A stretch of 64,000 bases of DNA from Archangium minus (GCF_044360475.1 NZ_CP043494.1:1798001-1862000); one strand, 5' to 3'; numbered from the stretch's first letter, positions 54,595-63,155 are shown. The notes: a model not told the origin generated them from the letters alone. Made by a program: numbers and translations.

Positions 54595-54810
54595 ATGATT
54601 CGCGGTCTGCATGGGTTGTTTTATTCGTCCGGACCGGAAGCGGCGCGTGCGTTCCTGCGCGACAATCTGAAGCTGCCCTACTCGGACGTGGGCGAGGGCT
54701 GGCTCATCTTCGACCTTCCCGAGGGAGACCTCGGCACCTTCCGATCCAACCCGGGGACGGAGTCACCCTCACCCCGTCCCTCTCCCATGGGGAGAGGGGA
54801 AGTTCTTTGA
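54595..54810 (+). pseudogene. truncated VOC/glyoxalase-family gene ended by a repeat
   Basis: The frame starts well, with GAGGAGGGG before an ATG and a product opening MIRGLHGLFYSSGPEAARAFL then LPYSDVGEGWLIFDLPEGDLG, the first strand-helix-strand of a vicinal-oxygen-chelate domain. After about 55 residues it passes into the dispersed repeat (encoding SPSPRPSPMGRGEVL) and stops at 71 residues, whereas VOC proteins of this type have 115-130. The second half, with the remaining metal ligands, is not found downstream. It is probably a non-functional remnant; a short functional peptide cannot be excluded. Confidence 0.65.
54763..54800. repeat. right-end copy of the dispersed inverted repeat
   Basis: CACCCTCACCCCGTCCCTCTCCC...GGGGAGAGGGG matches the right terminal repeat of the element at 19506-19641, with its small hairpin. 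The left half is absent. Confidence 0.7.
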
Positions 54811-55130
54811 CCCCCTCTCGACTGCCGTCAATCGAGCTCCCGCGCATTGTCGAAGCGGTTGCGGTCGATGCGATTTGCGCAGAGGTGTCCGGAGACAAGA
54901 AACTGTTTGATACTTTCTCAGTCTGTCTGGCGGGGGTTGACTTCCGGTAGGGCGGCGGCAAGATGGCCCCGCCATGATGACTCTCTTTCTCAATAGCGCA
55001 GCGGCTTTCTTCCCAGAGAAGTAAGTCCACGTCGCACCGAAGCGCGGGTATCGAGCTGGGGCGCTTGCTGCCTGGTCCAGCCCGTTCCCCTACGGACGCT
55101 GAAACTGGCCGACATTGAGAGAGAGATTTC
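54811..55130. other. 320-bp gap before the PhyH gene
   Basis: No gene supported. A TTGACTTCC at about 54937 could be a -35 element, but no convincing -10 follows. There is no recognisable remainder of the VOC gene. Confidence 0.3.
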
Positions 55131-55934
55131 ATGCCTCTACATCAGAACGCGCTCGCGCTGAGCGACGCGCAAGTTCATCAATTCATCCATGAGGGCTTCG
55201 TCAGGATCAACGAGGCCTTTCCTCGGCAACTGGCCGATGAGGCCCGTGCCATCTTGTGGCGGGACACGGGATGCAACCCAGAGGATCCGTCCACCTGGAC
55301 TCGGCCGGTTATTCGGCTGAACCAGTATGGACAGGCGCCTTTCGTCAAGGCTGCCAATACGCCCGTCCTGCATCAGGCCTTTGAGCAGTTGGTCGGACCG
55401 GGGCGGTGGGCGCCACGCGGTATGCTCGGCACCTTCGTCATCCGTTTCCCCTCCACCGAAGATCCCGGAGACGCCGGCTGGCACATCGATGTGAGCTTTG
55501 GAACCGAGAACCCTGACTTCATGTCTTGGCGCGCGAACGTCACGTCAAAAGGACGGGCGCTGCTGATGCTCTTCCTGTTCTCCGACGTCGGAGAGAAGGA
55601 TGCGCCCACTCGGATCCGGGTTGGCTCCCATGTGGAGATAGCTCGCAGGTTGGCGCCAGCAGGAGAGGCCGGTCTCACACTCCGTGAGCTGGCCGCCAAC
55701 GGCTTTGCCGAAACAGCGGAGCTGCCGGAAGTGTTGGCAGTGGGGGAGGCGGGAACCGTCTATCTCTGCCACCCCTTCCTTGTTCATGCGGGTCAGCCCC
55801 ATCACGGTTTGCGACCGCGGTTCCTCGCTCAGCCGGCGCTGCTTCCAACGCAGCCGCTGCTGCTTGAGCGGCCGGATGGTGCCTATTCGCCCGTCGAACG
55901 GGCGATCCGCAACGCCCTACGGACGACCATCTGA
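55131..55934 (+). CDS. phytanoyl-CoA dioxygenase (PhyH) family protein
   Basis: A 267-residue Fe(II)/2-oxoglutarate-dependent dioxygenase-like protein. The iron triad is readable as His118-x-Asp120 in GWHIDVS and His219 in HPFLVHAG, with the 2-oxoglutarate Arg likely at 228 or 230 in GLRPR. The start, LSDAQVHQFIHEGFVRINEAFP, is the usual opening of the family. Members hydroxylate lipids or secondary metabolites; the substrate is unknown. It is followed by a clear terminator and appears monocistronic. Confidence 0.8.
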   Translation: MPLHQNALALSDAQVHQFIHEGFVRINEAFPRQLADEARAILWRDTGCNPEDPSTWTRPVIRLNQYGQAPFVKAANTPVLHQAFEQLVGPGRWAPRGMLGTFVIRFPSTEDPGDAGWHIDVSFGTENPDFMSWRANVTSKGRALLMLFLFSDVGEKDAPTRIRVGSHVEIARRLAPAGEAGLTLRELAANGFAETAELPEVLAVGEAGTVYLCHPFLVHAGQPHHGLRPRFLAQPALLPTQPLLLERPDGAYSPVERAIRNALRTTI

Positions 55935-55941
55935 ATGCAAT

Positions 55942-55973
55942 CCGCCCGGCGGACGGGTTGCCGGGCGGGTTTC
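55942..55973 (+). terminator. intrinsic terminator after the PhyH gene
   Basis: CCGCCCGGC and GCCGGGCGG form a 9-bp stem with a 9-nt loop, followed by GTTTCT. Confidence 0.75.
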
Positions 55974-56016
55974 TGAGAGTTGGCTTGGTGGAGGTGAGGA
56001 CTGGCTGGCTGACGCG

Positions 56017-56070
56017 GTCATGACACGTCAGCGGCGTGTCATGACTCACCTCTGACATGTCAGTTGACAC
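56017..56070. promoter_or_regulatory. nested palindromes, candidate operator cluster
   Basis: GTCATGACACG (56017-56027) and CGTGTCATGAC (56035-56045) are a perfect 11-bp inverted repeat with a 7-nt spacer. TGACATGTCA (56053-56062) is a second perfect palindrome, and TTGACAC follows at 56064-56070. The shared half-site TGACA occurs several times within 54 bp, as expected for a dimeric or cooperative DNA-binding protein. Confidence 0.5.
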
Positions 56071-56286
56071 GCCGCGCCGGTGCTGGGCGCCGCGTAACCG
56101 CCTTTGGGGCACACCCCTGCCCTGGCCTCCCTCCTCAGAGGGGAAAGGCAGGGCCTTGGGCGAGGTGCGCTTGAGCGGTCTGGCCGGAGAATACGCGGGC
56201 TCTCGGCCTGCGGCTTATCGCTTGCATAGAGCACCGTGCGGAAGCGGTCCTGAAGCACCGCGCAGTACACACCCGAGGAGCTGCAT

Positions 56287-57306
56287 ATGAGCGACGTGAG
56301 ATGTTTGTCGAAACTGGCCGCGCGCTGCGCGGGGTTGCTGGTGTTGGTGGCTACCTCCGCCTGGGCGCAGAAGGAAGAGCTCTGGCTCGACTCCCAGACC
56401 AACACCCCCATCCGCAGTGAGCAGGTGCTCAAGCGAGGCAAGCTGTATCGCGTCACGATGCAGGGGACGTATAGCGCGTGGACGTTCAACGCCCCCGGCA
56501 CCAAGTCAGGCAAGCCGGAGCCCAAGCCCATGTGGCCGAGCCCGAAGGGTGCGAACACGCTGGTCGGCGTCGACCCCGAGTTCATGTTCGCGTGGCCTCT
56601 TGGCACCTACATGGACTCGCTGCCGGAGCCTGCTCCCCGGAGAAGTGGCTACATCGAGGTCAGCCTGGACGGGGGGAAGACCTGGAAGCACCCGGCCACC
56701 ACTGCGTCCTTCAACGCGACGGACCACAAGTACACCTATGAGCTGACGGGAGACGACAACGCACTGCAGGTGCGCATCGTCGATTCTCCTTATGCCGACA
56801 ACTACGGGCGCGTGCAGATCTCCGTGCAGGCTGCCGAGGAGGAGTTGTGGCTCGACACTCGGAGCAACACCCCTATCCGCAGCGAGATGGTGCTCGCGCG
56901 AGGCAAGCCGTATCGCGTCACGATGCAGGGGACGTATAGCGCGTGGAACTTCCCCAAAACCGGAGCGAAGTCAGGCAAGCCGGAGCCTACGCCCATGTTT
57001 AACAGCCCGAAGGGGGCGAACAAGCTGGTGGGTGTCGACCCCGAGTTCGTCTTCGCGTGGCCCCCTGGCTCTGGCTTGGAGAGGAGCAAGGAGCCTGCTC
57101 CCCTGAGAAATGGCAGCATCCAGTTCAGCCTGGATGGGGGAAAGACCTGGAAGCACCCGGCCAGCACGGCGTCTTTCAACGAGAAGGACCACAAGTACAC
57201 CTATGAGCTGACGGGAGACGACAACGCACTGCAGGTGCGCATCGTCGACAGTCCTTACAACGACAACTATGGCCGCGTGCAGCTCCTCGTGCAGCCCGGT
57301 GCCTAG
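56287..57306 (+). CDS. secreted protein made of two near-identical 150-residue repeats
   Basis: A 339-residue exported protein with a signal peptide ending in SAWAQ (about residue 28). The mature part is two copies of one domain, about 30-180 and 185-338. Each has EELWLD, NTPIRSE, YRVTMQGTYSAW, KSGKPEP, VGVDPEF, SLDGGKTWKHPA, YTYELTGDDNALQVRIVDSPY and DNYGRVQ in the same order. The DNA of the copies is also very similar, including silent positions near YTYELTG, so duplication is recent. The SLDGGKTW element recalls Asp-box and BNR repeats, but the family is not identified. GAGGAG lies before the ATG, and a palindrome cluster lies 220 bp upstream. Confidence 0.7.
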   Translation: MSDVRCLSKLAARCAGLLVLVATSAWAQKEELWLDSQTNTPIRSEQVLKRGKLYRVTMQGTYSAWTFNAPGTKSGKPEPKPMWPSPKGANTLVGVDPEFMFAWPLGTYMDSLPEPAPRRSGYIEVSLDGGKTWKHPATTASFNATDHKYTYELTGDDNALQVRIVDSPYADNYGRVQISVQAAEEELWLDTRSNTPIRSEMVLARGKPYRVTMQGTYSAWNFPKTGAKSGKPEPTPMFNSPKGANKLVGVDPEFVFAWPPGSGLERSKEPAPLRNGSIQFSLDGGKTWKHPASTASFNEKDHKYTYELTGDDNALQVRIVDSPYNDNYGRVQLLVQPGA

Positions 57307-57314
57307 GTGAAGGT

Positions 57315-57339
57315 GGGGCCAGGCGCGACTCCTGGCCCC
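57315..57339. terminator. bidirectional terminator between convergent genes
   Basis: GGGGCCAGG and CCTGGCCCC form a perfect 9-bp stem with a 7-nt loop in the 39 bp between the two stops. Confidence 0.65.
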
Positions 57340-57345
57340 CAGGCG

Positions 57346-58770
57346 TCACAACGGGTTGGGCGTGAAGACGACGTCCACCCAGAAGTTCGTGTTCAACCAG
57401 GCCTCGGTGGGGAACCCGCTGCTCCCCACGAGGCGCACGCCATTGCCTCCGGCTTCCACGGTGGACGGCGCGTGCAGGGGCGGCACGTCCAGGCCGCTGG
57501 TGGCGAAGTACTGGAAGGTGACGGGGTAGTAGCCCCCGGGCGCGAAGTACGAGACGACGTAGGTCGTGTTCGCCTGCAGGGGCACGGGGGTGGCGAAGGC
57601 CAGCTCGCGCCAACCAAAGTCGCTCGTCCCCTCGCCCGTTCTCGCCAGGGTGGTCGCCAGCAGTGTGCCCGATTCGCTCCACAGGTGGCCCTCATGCGGA
57701 CCGTTGTCGCTGCCGCTCTTGTAGAAGCGGATCTTCGTCACCGTGCCCGCCACATCCGAGCGGAACTTCAGGCCCACCTCAGTGGGTGAGGGATCGGCGT
57801 TCAAGTACTGCGGCTTGCCCGTCACATTGTCCCACAGGCTGCACGGGTTGCACGCGGCGTCAGACAGGGTGGTGCGGGTGACCTCCGTGGAGGGCGGGCC
57901 CAGGTTTCCGGCGAGGTCACGGCCTCGCACGGTGTAGCGGTACGTGGTGGAGGGCGTCAGGCCCGTGTCGCGGTAGCGCAGGGTGGTGCCGGGCAGCTCC
58001 GCGACGAGCTGGCCATTGCGGTACACCAGGTGCGCATGGGCGTTGCCCCGCACCTCGCCCGAGCCGTCCACGGACGCGTACCACGTCAAGTCGATGGAGG
58101 TGGACGAGGTGGCCAGCGCATTCACGTTGGTGGGCGCGCTCGGGGGCGTGGTGTCGTTCGGCTGGAACACCACGTCCACCCAGTAGTTGCTCGCGCGGTA
58201 GCTGCCCGTCGGGAAGTCACTGGCGCCGTAATGGTAGAGGCCGTTGTTGCCCCCATCCCCGTCCGCGGGTGCATGCAGGGGCGGCGAGGCCACCGCGGAC
58301 GTGAAGCCCGGCTCCGTCACCGCGTAGTGGCCCATGGGGGCGTGGTACGAGACGACGTAAGTGGTATTCGCGGAGATGGTGACGGGCGTGGCGAAGCGCG
58401 CCTCCTGCCATCCGGAAGCGGTCTCGTTGGTAAAGGTGACCTGGGCCAGCCGCGAGCCCGAGGCCGTCCACAGGCTTCCGGTGTGCGTGCCCGTGTTGCC
58501 GGGCCCCTTGTAGAAGCGCACCCCCATCACCCGGCCCGGCGCGTCGCTGCGGAAGCGCACGCCCAACTCCACTGCTTCGCCGTCATTCTCGGCGGCGACG
58601 TCTGGCAATGCGGACTCGGGGAAGAGCGTGCGCTCACCCGCCAGTAACGGTGACGCTTCTGTCCGGGCCGTTGTGCCCGGCGCCGGTTCTTCCGTGTCCG
58701 TACAGCCCACGGGGCCGCACATGAGTCCCAACGCGAACAGGGTCAGCCACGGAAAGGAATGTCGTTTCAA
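57346..58770 (-). CDS. lipoprotein with DUF4082-FN3-DUF4082 architecture
   Basis: A 474-residue lipoprotein (signal ending LMCGPVGC, Cys near 23). Two DUF4082 domains (about 45-205 and 325-474) share ELGVRFRSDAPGRVMGVRFYKG or EVGLKFRSDVAGTVTKIRFYKS, then ANTTYVVSYHAP or ANTTYVVSYFAP, and end NYWVDVVF or NFWVDVVF. A fibronectin type III domain lies between (TPPSAPTNVNALATSSTSIDLTW). Such domains are often attached to secreted carbohydrate-active or surface proteins and probably bind glycans. The ATG overlaps the methyltransferase stop on the minus strand. Confidence 0.8.
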   Translation of the reverse strand: MKRHSFPWLTLFALGLMCGPVGCTDTEEPAPGTTARTEASPLLAGERTLFPESALPDVAAENDGEAVELGVRFRSDAPGRVMGVRFYKGPGNTGTHTGSLWTASGSRLAQVTFTNETASGWQEARFATPVTISANTTYVVSYHAPMGHYAVTEPGFTSAVASPPLHAPADGDGGNNGLYHYGASDFPTGSYRASNYWVDVVFQPNDTTPPSAPTNVNALATSSTSIDLTWYASVDGSGEVRGNAHAHLVYRNGQLVAELPGTTLRYRDTGLTPSTTYRYTVRGRDLAGNLGPPSTEVTRTTLSDAACNPCSLWDNVTGKPQYLNADPSPTEVGLKFRSDVAGTVTKIRFYKSGSDNGPHEGHLWSESGTLLATTLARTGEGTSDFGWRELAFATPVPLQANTTYVVSYFAPGGYYPVTFQYFATSGLDVPPLHAPSTVEAGGNGVRLVGSSGFPTEAWLNTNFWVDVVFTPNPL

Positions 58771-59426
58771 GATGCATCTCCAGGAGAAGCGGTTCTGGCG
58801 CGTCTTACTAACATTCCCGGTTTAGAATCACAGGACCCCGTGGGTGAGAGCGTGTACATCTCCTCGAAGGTTTTCGTGACAAACCCGCTCATCATCGCGA
58901 CCACCTCGTGCGCAAGCCGCTTCTGCTGCACTGTCGCGATCACCTGCTCGCTGAAGCGCTGCGTGTCTGTGAAGTCGCGACACAGCTCATAGGTTGGCCC
59001 TCGAGCGGCTGCCATGAGGAGCAGGCAGTAGCCTCCGGGGCGCACGAACGTGAGCAGCCTGTCGATGAACTCGCCCCAGTCGGAGAGGGGCACGTGGTAC
59101 ATGACGTGCGAGCACAGGACGAGCTCATACGTCTCGGGTGAGTGGTAGCGCTCCAGCGGCTCGAGGAGGATCTTCGCCTTCTTGAGCTTGAGTCCGGCGA
59201 GCTGCGCCTGGTTGGGCTCGAGCAAGGTGAGTGAGCTGAAGTGCGGCGCGAGCCGCTCGGCCACCTTGCCTGACCCTGCCCCCACGTCCAGCAGCGCGGG
59301 CTGCTTGGGCAGCCGGGGGAGGACTCGCTCTTCGACGAGCTGCCCGATGTTCTCGGGGTGCCGGGCGGTGGCCGCGAGCACGCGGAACGCCGTGGCGTAG
59401 TCCTGCGACGATAGGGTGATGGCCAT
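58767..59426 (-). CDS. class I SAM-dependent methyltransferase
   Basis: A 219-residue methyltransferase. The SAM site is ALLDVGAGSGKVAERLAPHF near residue 44 (motif I), LLEPNQAQL is the acidic end of strand 2, and YELVLCSHVMYHVPLSDW near 105 is the motif IV/post-motif segment. The substrate is unknown. It lies between the M14 peptidase (70-bp gap) and the DUF4082 lipoprotein, overlapping the latter by 4 nt, which suggests one transcript. AAAGGACTC precedes the ATG. Confidence 0.8.
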   Translation of the reverse strand: MAITLSSQDYATAFRVLAATARHPENIGQLVEERVLPRLPKQPALLDVGAGSGKVAERLAPHFSSLTLLEPNQAQLAGLKLKKAKILLEPLERYHSPETYELVLCSHVMYHVPLSDWGEFIDRLLTFVRPGGYCLLLMAAARGPTYELCRDFTDTQRFSEQVIATVQQKRLAHEVVAMMSGFVTKTFEEMYTLSPTGSCDSKPGMLVRRARTASPGDAS

Positions 59427-59496
59427 AACGAGTCCTTTCTCCTGTCCTCGCCGGGGAGCCTCTCTCGAAGCTCCCCGGGCCCGAGGAGAAAATGAA

Positions 59497-61152
59497 CTAC
59501 CGCACGTTCAAGAAGATGGCGGTGGGCACGCCCCAGTTTCCGCTGGCGTCCTGGCTCTCCACGAAGAGCGTGTGCCGGCCCGCCGCCAGGCCTGAGGTGA
59601 AGACCGTGGCCTGCACTGACTCGGCCGTGCTGTTGAAGCTGCCGTCCACCGCGCTCAGCGCGAACGTGGGCGTCCCCGACACCCACGACGGGGCATCGAT
59701 GGAGTAGCGCGCGGCGGCGATGGCCTGCGAGCCTTCCGTGCCCCCATTGGTGCCGTAGCGGGTGTCATCCGCCCGAGCCGTGAGCGTCACCGAGGTCCCC
59801 TGCGTCACGGTGCTCGCCGACAGCGCGAGGTTGATGGAGTCCGGGCCCGCCGCCACCTGGTACGGCCGCCGTGCCGCCTTGAAGGCGTAGTAGAGGGCCG
59901 GCATGTTCTTGGGGACGATGGTGTTCTCGAAGGTGGTGCAGCTCTCGAAGAAGGCACCCCCCATTTCGAAGGTGAACGACGCAATACCGAGCCGCCCATA
60001 CGCGAAGGCGTCCGTGGAGCCCGAGGCCGAGTACAGGCACGAGCTCACCTGGCACGCCTGATAGCCATTGAAGTAGTTGAACTTGCGCCCCAGGGTGCGC
60101 AGCTGGGTCGCGTTCGGCGCCGCCGCCGTGGTGGCGGACCAGGGATAGAGCACATAACCGCCGTAGCTGTGGAGGCTGAGCATCAGGCCCGTTGCATCCG
60201 CGGGGGCGGGATCCGTGGAGGCGGGCCCTCGCTGATCCGGGAACAGGGAGAGGATGTAGTTCTCCAGCGACTTCGTCTCCGGCTCGGAGGCCGCCGAGCG
60301 CCCTCGGTAGGTTTCATTGCACACGCTGGTGCTCGCCCCCGCACCACCCCAGTCGAAGCTGCTGTTGCGGTTGAGATCCACTCCGTACGTCGTCGTGGAG
60401 CAGGAGCCCTCGGTGGTGTTGGTGTTCTTGCGCTTGGACAACCCCGTCTCCGCGACGCGGCGGCCGTCCGGGTTGGATTGCACCACCACGTGCAGCTCGG
60501 AGTAGTCGAGCAGCCAGGTGACATCCGGGTCGGTGCCGTAGCGGCTCACGAGTTGCTCGGCGAAGCGCGTGGCCAGCTCCGCCGTCGTGTACTCGCGGGC
60601 GTGGATGCCGCCCATCAGGAAGAACCGTGCCTTGGAGCCCGTGCGCGCCTTGTTCGTCAGCACCAGCACCCGCAGGTCATCTCCCGGCTTGCCTCCCGCC
60701 GTCAGCTTGTCCCAGGTATCGCCGATGTCATTCCACGAGGCGAGGTTCGGGTAGGTGATGGGCAGCTGCGCCATGGCGGCGTAGGTCTCGTCCACCGTGC
60801 GGTAGCACGAGTAGCCAGGAATACCGCCGGCCAGGGACACCCGCCCCTCGCGTGGCTCATTCAGGAGCCGCGTCTGTTCCTCGAGGATCTCCACGCGGCG
60901 ACCCTCCTTCACCAGCGCGTCGTACTCCTCGGGCGAGAGCACGGCCTCCACGGTCTTCTTTTCGTGATCCACCGCCGCGCTGAGATCCAGCGTCTCGGCG
61001 AGCCGATCCAGATCCACCCGGGACTTGAAGGACACCCGGGCGAGGAGGACGGACGGACGGGACTGTCCTTCCGCAGGGACTCCTGCCTGCGCAACGAGAG
61101 GGGAGACGGCGAGCGCTGCGGCTGCGAGAACTCCAGTGACGGATGACGGCAT
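59497..61152 (-). CDS. secreted M14 zinc carboxypeptidase
   Basis: A 551-residue exported metallopeptidase. Signal peptide about 1-23 (VLAAAALAVSPLVAQA). A propeptide-like region up to 110 precedes the catalytic domain: zinc ligands His184 and Glu187 in GGIHAREYT, the third His in LMLSLHSYGG, substrate residues in SNPDGRR and DLNRN, and the catalytic Glu in FTFEMGG. The last 110 residues (INLALSASTVTQGTSVTLTA onward) form a beta-sandwich tail. Start ATG 61152 has GGAGGAACC upstream. Fits extracellular protein degradation by a predator. Confidence 0.87.
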   Translation of the reverse strand: MPSSVTGVLAAAALAVSPLVAQAGVPAEGQSRPSVLLARVSFKSRVDLDRLAETLDLSAAVDHEKKTVEAVLSPEEYDALVKEGRRVEILEEQTRLLNEPREGRVSLAGGIPGYSCYRTVDETYAAMAQLPITYPNLASWNDIGDTWDKLTAGGKPGDDLRVLVLTNKARTGSKARFFLMGGIHAREYTTAELATRFAEQLVSRYGTDPDVTWLLDYSELHVVVQSNPDGRRVAETGLSKRKNTNTTEGSCSTTTYGVDLNRNSSFDWGGAGASTSVCNETYRGRSAASEPETKSLENYILSLFPDQRGPASTDPAPADATGLMLSLHSYGGYVLYPWSATTAAAPNATQLRTLGRKFNYFNGYQACQVSSCLYSASGSTDAFAYGRLGIASFTFEMGGAFFESCTTFENTIVPKNMPALYYAFKAARRPYQVAAGPDSINLALSASTVTQGTSVTLTARADDTRYGTNGGTEGSQAIAAARYSIDAPSWVSGTPTFALSAVDGSFNSTAESVQATVFTSGLAAGRHTLFVESQDASGNWGVPTAIFLNVR

Positions 61153-61534
61153 GGGGGTTCCTCCACGGCAAGGGAGGGAATGCGTTTTATTCCAGGAATG
61201 CCGGTTATGAAAATTCTCACAGAATGATGATCGTAAACTGAGAGACACGTTGGCCCCGTGCCGGAAATGTACCGGGAAGGTGTCAAAGGACTCGAGTGCC
61301 CCGGAGAGGGGCTCTTTACGAGTTATCCCTTACGAGTTGCCTGAGACCTGGGAACGGGGAACGGCATGATGCGACATTGAAAATCCGAGGTGTGTCAGTC
61401 AATCAGGCCCCGATCGCAGGCTCGGGGCCTCATGGACGAACCCTTGAAGAAAAATGCCAATACTCAAAATGTCAGTCAGCTGTGAGATATCTCAAATGCC
61501 TGCTTGTCTTCGCAGGGTGACAAGGAGTCTGACG
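61153..61534. other. 382-bp divergent control region
   Basis: Separates two divergent secreted-peptidase genes. It is less G+C rich than the genes, contains the direct repeat TTACGAGTT at 61316 and 61330, and a palindrome close to the metalloprotease start. No gene is supported. Confidence 0.4.
61483..61494. promoter_or_regulatory. 12-bp palindrome upstream of the metalloprotease gene
   Basis: TGAGATATCTCA is perfectly symmetric and lies about 40 bp before the start codon, a suitable place for an operator. Confidence 0.3.
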
Positions 61535-63037
61535 GTGAATCTTCGGTCTGCAATTACCTGGCTGTGTCTGGCGTTCGTGGGCCTCTCTGGCCTGGCGCCA
61601 GGCGCTGCGAGAGCTGCCCCCACCTTCCCGTACCGGTGGCCTGACTACTCGGTGCTGCCAATCTTCTTCGTTCCCCGCGACTGGAGCACCAGCAGCGGCG
61701 ATGTGCAGGCGGAGGCTGCCGCCATCCGCTCCGCCATGCGGGAAATCCAGGGCTACTATCGCGTGAAGCTCGGCTCCATGCGCACCTTCCGCCTGAATGA
61801 CGTAGAGGTGGTGCAGGCGGATGGCTTCAAGGAGGCCTATGGCATCACCTGGAACGGCCGTAACATTTATGCGGACGGCGTCGAGGTGAACTCCAGCTTC
61901 GAGGGCGCCGTTGTCGCGGAGCTGCATCGGCGCGGCTATCCCACGCCGCCCGCGCAGAACGAGAGTGGCTACTCGGTTGTTATCTTCGTCAAGGGCGCGG
62001 GCGGTTGGGCCGGTGGCCGCGAGCTGGGTTCCGGGGACGGCGGCTGGGCCATCCTCGGCGATTGGGCCATCGACAGCCTGGACGGCTCCGTGCCCGAGGG
62101 CGCGTACTGGTGGTCCGGTCGGCGCCTGCAGACGGGCGCGGCGGCGCACGAGCTGGGCCATGTCTTCGGTCTGCCCCACCCCGATGCGTACGGTGGCAGC
62201 TTCGCCTCCTCCGTCATGGGCAACTGGTGGGAGTTCCCGACCATCGGCTTCAACGCCAATGACATCTCCCTGCTGTTCCCCGCCAAGAACGCCTTCTTCC
62301 CGTCCGTTCCGGGTTATCTCCTGCAGGGCATGTGGCGCGGCAACCAGGGCTTCAGCCGGACCGTGCCCCTCAACAGCAACGGCGTGCCCAACTTTGGCGC
62401 CGCCAGCGGCTGGTCCGGCCCCGTCGCCATCTCCGGCCTGCCCGGCGCCGGTGACATGCAGGGCCAGGGCGACTTCATCTTTTCGAACGGGCGCACGATG
62501 ATGCAGAGCATGTGGCGTGGCGACCAGGGCTTCACCCGTACTGTTTCCATGAACGCGGATGGCTCGCCGAACTGGGCCGCGGCCAGCGCCTGGTCCGGTC
62601 CTGCCTTGCTGTCGGGGCTGCCTGGCTCCGGCTCCCTCCAGGCCTCCGAGGCCGTTGTCATCGCCTTCGGACGGGTGCTGCGGCAGAGCTTCTGGCGCGG
62701 TAATCAGGGCTTCACCCGCACCGTCCCCATGAACATGGACGGTACGCCGAACTGGGCCGCGGCCAGCGCCTGGTCTGGGCCCACTTCCAGCTCCGTCCTG
62801 CCGGGCTCCGGCGACGTCCAGAGCCTGAGCGAGACCCTCTATCCCAACGGGCAAACCATGCTGCAGGGCATCTGGCGTGGCAACCAGGGCTTCACCCGCA
62901 CCATCCCCATGAACGCGGATGGCACACCGAACTTTGGTGCCGCCAGCGCCTGGTCTGCCCCCATCGCCCTCAGCGGCCTGCCCGGCAGCGGCAGCATCCA
63001 GTCGCAGACCGACGTCGTGTACCGACTCTTCCCGTGA
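61535..63037 (+). CDS. secreted HExxH metalloprotease-like protein with four C-terminal repeats
   Basis: About 500 residues. I choose GTG 61535 because AAGGAG lies 7 nt upstream and the product begins with a clear signal peptide (LRSAITWLCLAFVGLSGL, cleavage after ARA near 27); ATG 61454 is the longer option. The zinc site is H205-E206-L-G-H209-V-F-G-L-P-H215-P, the metzincin-like HExxHxxGxxHP. The last 240 residues are four repeats of about 60 residues with the core WRGNQGFTRTVPMN-x-DG and a SGLPGSG turn, a likely beta-propeller or lectin-like module. Substrate unknown. Confidence 0.75.
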   Translation: MNLRSAITWLCLAFVGLSGLAPGAARAAPTFPYRWPDYSVLPIFFVPRDWSTSSGDVQAEAAAIRSAMREIQGYYRVKLGSMRTFRLNDVEVVQADGFKEAYGITWNGRNIYADGVEVNSSFEGAVVAELHRRGYPTPPAQNESGYSVVIFVKGAGGWAGGRELGSGDGGWAILGDWAIDSLDGSVPEGAYWWSGRRLQTGAAAHELGHVFGLPHPDAYGGSFASSVMGNWWEFPTIGFNANDISLLFPAKNAFFPSVPGYLLQGMWRGNQGFSRTVPLNSNGVPNFGAASGWSGPVAISGLPGAGDMQGQGDFIFSNGRTMMQSMWRGDQGFTRTVSMNADGSPNWAAASAWSGPALLSGLPGSGSLQASEAVVIAFGRVLRQSFWRGNQGFTRTVPMNMDGTPNWAAASAWSGPTSSSVLPGSGDVQSLSETLYPNGQTMLQGIWRGNQGFTRTIPMNADGTPNFGAASAWSAPIALSGLPGSGSIQSQTDVVYRLFP

Positions 63038-63076
63038 GGGGGCGGGTTGAGCCTGGGCGACTGAGCCCCTGAAACG

Positions 63077-63118
63077 CCCGAGGCCTGGAGTCGCCGTGCG
63101 GCGGCCTCAGGCCTCGGG
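63077..63118. terminator. terminator-like inverted repeat
   Basis: CCCGAGGCCT and AGGCCTCGGG are a perfect 10-bp inverted repeat around a 22-nt loop that can itself fold (GCCG/CGGC). It sits between convergent genes. Confidence 0.5.
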
Positions 63119-63155
63119 GTGTCACCTCGGGCGTGAGTACCGGATGCTCTCTGGG

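Larger units (their letters stand above)
55935..56286. other. 352-bp gap with terminator and palindrome cluster
   Basis: The first part holds the PhyH terminator, the middle a cluster of inverted repeats around TGACA, and the last 150 bp the promoter and leader of the duplicated secreted protein gene. No small gene is supported. Confidence 0.5.

Noticed and set aside
59451..59478. Hairpin between the M14 peptidase and methyltransferase genes as a terminator
   Set aside because: The stem (CCGGGGAGC/GCTCCCCGG) is real but no T-run follows on the minus strand and the next gene is close; it may be a processing or attenuation site instead.
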